From Nannobrachium achirus (taxonomy: Eukaryota > Chordata > Actinopteri > Myctophiformes > Myctophidae), in the NCBI GenBank assembly GCA_963921795.1, contig OY997659.1:22753159-22817158 (forward strand): 64,000 nt of DNA, written 5' to 3'. The notes beneath the pieces are model-generated. The model made no database searches and was not told the DNA's origin. It saw only the letters and a program-made list of their open reading frames with translations. Shown here piece after piece: positions 22,746 to 64,000 of the stretch. The position numbers were made by a program, and so were the translations under genes. Position 1 is the first letter of the stretch, and the number at the start of each line of letters is the position of its first letter.

Positions 22746-23696
22746 GGACTTGGTCTGAAAATACATTTCAGTCTTGGGATTTCTTTGGTGCTTTAACCCC
22801 TTTATATTACACATCATTAAATGAACTTAAGCGTGAACTTAAGAGCTCTGTTTGGATAGACTGTATTAGACACTTAAGACATCATAGCCTCTGATGTGAA
22901 ACACAAGGTCATTATCTTAACTCCCATACCCACAGCTTAACCGTCTTAGACTGCAGTTTAATTGATCCAAAACACAGCCAATAACTAATAAGCATTACTC
23001 CATAGGCTACCTGCAGTGGAGACCAACACGTTCAAGTTAAAAGCATTGTCTTTTTTTATTTATTAAGAAATCATGTTATGAAAATAATGACCGCTAATTG
23101 TATATCAGACAAGTGTATCCTTCCATATTATGTTAAACAAGAATGCTGTGAAGGAGGTGAGATCTCAACAGTCACCAGGATAGAACAGTCTTCTCCTTGT
23201 GTTAAGGGTCTGTGTGCTTTGTCTCATTTTGGAAGTGGCCTGTTCCCAGTGTTTGTACAATACAAAATGTTAACAGGGCTCATGTTTCTTGTTCCTCCAT
23301 CGTCTCCTTGAACGAGGAACTCTTCCAAATTCTAGTTAGTAAGGGGAGGGGTTCATTTGTCCTACTTTATATCTTCTGATGAACCCGTCACGTGTCCACC
23401 ATCTATTAATAACTTACACAAAACCTGTACATACTTACAGCAGGCTAGCTGCCTGTTTCCAAAGTGGTGTGCACATATAAAAGGAAGGACCATACTGTGA
23501 TCTTTAACATAGGAGGAAGGGGGAGAGGGTACACAGTAAAATCTGGAGTGTTCATTTAAACAGGTTAACGTGCCAGACTTTACTGGTTAAGCAAAGCGCC
23601 TTGTACAGTACATGCAACTCAAGACATTTGCAAACACTCATTTAATCTGCATGGAACCCACCTTTTCTGTCAGTTTGTGAAGAAGATGTAACATTC
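22746..23696. other. Intergenic, no gene seen
   Basis: No exon-like coding or RNA gene. TTTATTTATT near 23055-23064 reads AATAAATAAA on the - strand and could be a distal poly(A) signal of dip2a about 2.1 kb past its stop; speculative. Confidence 0.3.
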
Positions 23697-24008
23697 TTAA
23701 AGGGCCACTTCACCTCTGAGACAACCCTATCTTATTTTATTGTTGTTTGGGACACGATCAACACAATCCTGAATTGTTTTTTGTGTTCAATCTGCTTTTT
23801 GAGATATTTTAGTATTTCAGCATGTACTAGTGATGCATTTTGCATCATATGATGCATCACTGATGATGCAAAATGCATCACTAGTACATGCTGAAATACT
23901 AAAATATCTAAAAACACAGATTGAACACAAAAAATAACTTGTGTTGATCGTGTCCCAAACAAGAATAAAATAAGATAGGGTTGTCCCAGAGGTGAAGTGG
24001 GCCTTTAA
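23697..24008. mobile_element. Foldback TTAA MITE, about 310 bp, near-perfect palindrome
   Basis: TTAAAGGGCCACTTCACCTC at the left is matched by its reverse complement at the right. The arms pair along almost the whole length around a centre rich in GATGCAAAATGCATC (about 23830-23880). Confidence 0.85.
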
Positions 24009-25199
24009 CAATCATTCACATAACTAAATAATTATTTGGGTTTGTTATGGTTGTTCATATCAAGTATAGCCATCTTGGTTAAAAAAAATACTCTCCTCTC
24101 TCCATTCATTTCCAAACAGCTGAGAACTTTAGGTAAATCAAGTTGATGTAAGCTGGGAGCGGAACAGGCATCTGTTAAATACTTAAGGCTTAATTCAATT
24201 CAAGACATTTGGCTAAGTTAATGCATGAATGATTGGGCTCTCCGTCTCGTGTTCAAACGATCACATGAACATGGCCTGTCAGTGGTCACTCAAAGCAACG
24301 TGTCATGTCACTCATATTGCGTATTTGTTCTGATAAAATGCTACATGACACATGTCACATACTATGAGAAGAAGAGACTAAGGGGTTATGGGTGGAACCA
24401 CAATCATCTTTCTAAATGACACTACAACGTACAACCACAGGAATGATTTGCTGCAACCAGCAGCACCAAAACGTCTGAAAATCTAAGAACATGGCTGTAG
24501 TTAAAACACAAAGAATGTGGGTAACATTTCCTGATTATTTAAGAACATGACTCTGGAGTTAAAACGAGAATGTGGGTAACATTTCGGACATATATGTATG
24601 TCATATACTGTAACATGTTATATATTTCCAAGATTCAGAATAGCACACTAACCAGAACGCAAAGCAACAAGGCTATGCAAACGTGAAATGTTAAACATGT
24701 GAGGCCATTTGAGCCTGGGTATTTGTAATGTGTGCAACGGTGTGCAATGGCACAAGTGTACAGTATGGCAAACGTAACTGACATTCATAGTTTTACAAAA
24801 GAAATGGTAATGGCACAGAGTATTATTGTACTATAACCATCTGCTTGGCTATCAACAGCCGCCCTGGGATCAAAGTTAAACATACAATCTGCTATTCATA
24901 CAAAACCCACCATACTGTAAGCATGGTCTGTTTCAAAAGTCAGATATAGGTGAGATGACACTCTTTAACCTTCCATCCATGTGCCGCTTTCTTGTCATTG
25001 TCCTGATTCACCTTTTCATGTTTTATGGGTCACATACTGGATGATTGCCTCTGGTTATCTGCCTCACACAAGCCTCACGCTTGCATCCTCCTCTCCCGAT
25101 ACACGCCTGGCGTTGGGCTCTACTTAGGTCATCATAAGCTATAAGCCCCATTATTCATGTCCCATCTTCTGCCGATGCAAGATTCCCCGCCCCCAGCCC
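24009..25199 (-). other. Probable dip2a 3' UTR / intergenic
   Basis: Directly follows the dip2a stop on the - strand. No other exon, RNA gene or repeat end recognised. The true transcript end cannot be fixed from sequence. Confidence 0.35.
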
Positions 25200-61811
<36,612 letters not shown>

Positions 61812-61814
61812 CTG

Positions 61815-62045
61815 GTAGAGTTGGGGGGGAGGAGCGGGAGAGAGGGAGGGGAGGGGAGGATGGGGAGAAAAAGATGTCCATGCGAGACGAGATGACGGGG
61901 GAGACAGATTTGTAGAGGATGAGAACAGATGAAGTGGAAGAACGAAGCGAAAGGAAAGATGATGTGTTGATGGAGAGATTGATGGAGGAGGAGGAGGGAA
62001 CGGAGGAATGGGAAGGATGGGTAAGAGAAGACAGAGAAGGAAAAA
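61815..62045 (+). repeat. Polypurine tract with G-run cluster before dip2a exon 1 (window)
   Basis: About 230 nt strongly purine-biased on + (pyrimidine on the dip2a strand). Positions 61822-61866 hold at least six G3+ runs, a possible G-quadruplex. It serves as a very long pyrimidine tract for the acceptor at 61812. Confidence 0.65.
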
Positions 62046-62896
62046 GGTCAGACACATGAAAGACAGCCGGCTGTCAGTCACAGTAGGGTCACGCCACCTC
62101 TACCGGTCACCTGGAGGTCAACAGTTATGGTCTACCATTGTGCACACTCACTAAGAAGCAGTGGAGGACCCACAACCCTTTCTGGATCAGGGCCCACTTG
62201 AACAAAGTGTTCCCGGTCCACCCATGTGACCACTCAACACGGCATGCATTTTCAGAGCATGTTCATTTTGATGATAAATCGATCAACTATGTTCTGGCTT
62301 AGATCAATGGAACGAATGTTGAATACTTCCTACAGTATGTATCGGTATCACAATTAAAACATATTTGTCAAGGTTTTAAATAAGAAATACAAGTGTTTTG
62401 CCTACTTTATCCTGACGGCTCTAGAGACACCTTTCATAACCTCAAAAAGACTTGGGGGGGGGGGGGGGGGGTAAAAGGAGGAGAGGAGGTCTGCTGCCTA
62501 GCAACAAAGAACTCCTGTATATGCAGATAAGCGATTCATGAGATGTCTGGAAAGGTGCCCACTTCTAATCCTCTCCTGTATAATTGTTGTCGGTTTCTCC
62601 AGCGTTTTCTTACACACTTTGAAGTAGCCTAAGTGGAACGCTTATCAGGTCTACACACAAGTTCAATAAAGACGATATTATAGTACAAGTATGTTAGTCA
62701 ATCAACACATACACAAACACTGATGTTTAAACACAATTTTCACTTCACACAAACAAAAGCCGAGCACGACAATACCACTAGAAAGCATCAGAGAAATCTT
62801 TGCTAAAATACAAAAGAATATGGATAGAAAGATGGATGGGGGGGCGGAAGGGGAGTGGGCCGACGCCACAGATGACAGAGGGAGAGCAATCCAGAA
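62046..62896. other. dip2a intron, poly-G only
   Basis: An 18-G run at about 62454-62471. No exon or transposon end recognised. Confidence 0.4.
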
Positions 62897-63229
62897 TAAG
62901 GCTGCAACAGTTAATCGAACTAATAGATTTAAACATAATTTTAAAGTAATAGATTTAGCAGATCTATAAGCTACGAGCTTGTAGATCGTCTATTTTTGCA
63001 GGACACCACTGTACGATAAAGATGAACAATGTAAAACCAAGCTTATTAAGTGGTTATTCAGACTGATCAATTTAGTCTAGTATATGAATATTTTTGCGTT
63101 GATTTGTTAATATATACAATTCATTTCCATTTTTATTTCATTTGAAACGTGCTTCTTGACCATTCGATTTATTCAAAAAAGTAATCAACAGAATGATCAC
63201 TAACAAGACGATAGATAGTTGCAGCCCTA
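62897..63229. mobile_element. hAT MITE (TAGGGCTGCAAC ends) with hairpin repeat
   Basis: Left TAAGGCTGCAACAGTTAATC, right GATAGTTGCAGCCCTA. Flanks ATCCAGAA / ATTCCGAA match 6 of 8. Hairpin copy 62950-62998 inside. Confidence 0.75.
62950..62998. repeat. Hairpin repeat copy
   Basis: AGATTTAGCAGATCTATAAG-CTA-CGAGCTTGTAGATCGTCTATTTT. Confidence 0.7.
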
Positions 63230-64000
63230 ATTCCGAACCAGAAACAGAGAGAGTGAGAGGAGAGAGAGGAGAGGAGAGGAGAGGCCCACTCACGCTTTCT
63301 TCACTCACATATAGGACACAGCTATTTGGGTCTAACAAAAAAAAAGAACTATGTGCATCCCGTGAACATTCATTAATTTCTACTATGAGGTATGAGCTCA
63401 TAGTGAGCGGAGGGGGGGGGTAGATTTCAGACATTCCAGACAGCCACAGGAGACAGAGGCCACAGCTGCATACAGATGGCCTGGCCTGGCTTTTATAATA
63501 AGCTGGAAACAGACAAACTGCTTCTTCATCATCCAAGGACTGAAGCACTCAAGGGTGGGCGTCAGGAGGACAAAGGGTCACCAGAGCACCTGATGGACCA
63601 ATTAGAAAGCCCCGGACACATCTGTGGACCCGGACCCCGTGCACCCCAAGAATCCTAGAAATATTAATGACATTACAGCCAGGCAACATCTTTAAAATGA
63701 CAAATACCAGGCATCACCTATACAATAGTCTCTCAAGAACAGACTCTATGCTACGCGAGAGTCTGTCATTAGCGCTGTTCCAATCAGCGATATTTAGGCT
63801 ACAAAGGAAGAGGAACTTTCTTTGACGATGGTGAGCCAGATTGCCTATACAATGGCTATACTTAACATATTCATGACTTTTTTATTCATGCATTTTTTAT
63901 GCAATGACTGTTTGAAATGACTAAGGCGACTGACCTCTGACTAATCATTAAAACGTACATATGATAATAGCATGATAAATGTATTTAAGGATCACTGAAT
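63230..64000. other. dip2a upstream intron, no exon recognised
   Basis: GA-rich run at 63240-63290. No match to the expected preceding DIP2 exon, so the N-terminal exons lie outside the window. Confidence 0.4.

Noticed and set aside
63138-63548. 136-aa frame with a hydrophobic stretch
   Set aside because: It spans the right end of a hAT MITE and low-complexity DNA; no exon borders or homology.

Overview
The window is nuclear genomic DNA from a ray-finned (teleost) fish. Evidence: introns with GT-AG borders, two vertebrate multi-exon genes, long CA/TG and GA/TC microsatellites, tRNA-derived SINEs with fish-type 3' tails, LINE 3' ends, and many short non-autonomous DNA transposons, mainly hAT type with 8-bp target duplications. 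No bacterial or phage features were seen. The species cannot be named from the sequence alone.

Left part (about 0.5-20.2 kb, + strand): a sacsin-like (SACS-family) gene. Seven coding exons join without a phase conflict into 4,318 codons plus a stop. The last exon alone is about 11.07 kb, the giant-exon layout known for sacsin. The protein has three sacsin repeats (Hsp90-like ATPase motifs), a DnaJ domain with HPD, and a C-terminal HEPN domain. Unlike classical sacsin it has no visible N-terminal ubiquitin-like domain. Its introns carry a long-inverted-repeat element with a LINE fragment, a SINE, a hAT element with a second hAT nested in it, and foldback MITEs.

Middle (20.2-25.2 kb): the tail-to-tail gap between the two genes. 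It holds two TTAA-type MITEs, a 1.08-kb hAT element with an internal tandem duplication, and a 0.68-kb foldback.

Right part (25.2-61.8 kb, - strand): the 3' 32 coding exons of a DIP2-family gene, best matching DIP2A, coding about 1,310 codons up to the stop. The first exons (DMAP1-binding N-terminus) lie beyond the right edge. All 32 exons join in phase. One of them (54378-54491) carries a +1 and a +2 insertion relative to the conserved frame, with a stop between them.

The two genes are not functionally linked as far as can be seen. The unusual content is in the introns: (1) a short hairpin repeat (arms near AAAATAGCNGATCTACAAGCTCACAAC) present at about 20 places and inside several different hAT/TTAA MITE families; (2) an array of 13 perfect CCATATATGG (CArG-box) decamers in 0.7 kb; (3) a 2.3-kb hAT element with a perfect target duplication that carries a broken klhdc3 (kelch) coding fragment and lies 42 nt plus its target duplication from the acceptor of the frameshifted exon; (4) several splice sites abutting microsatellites or MITEs.
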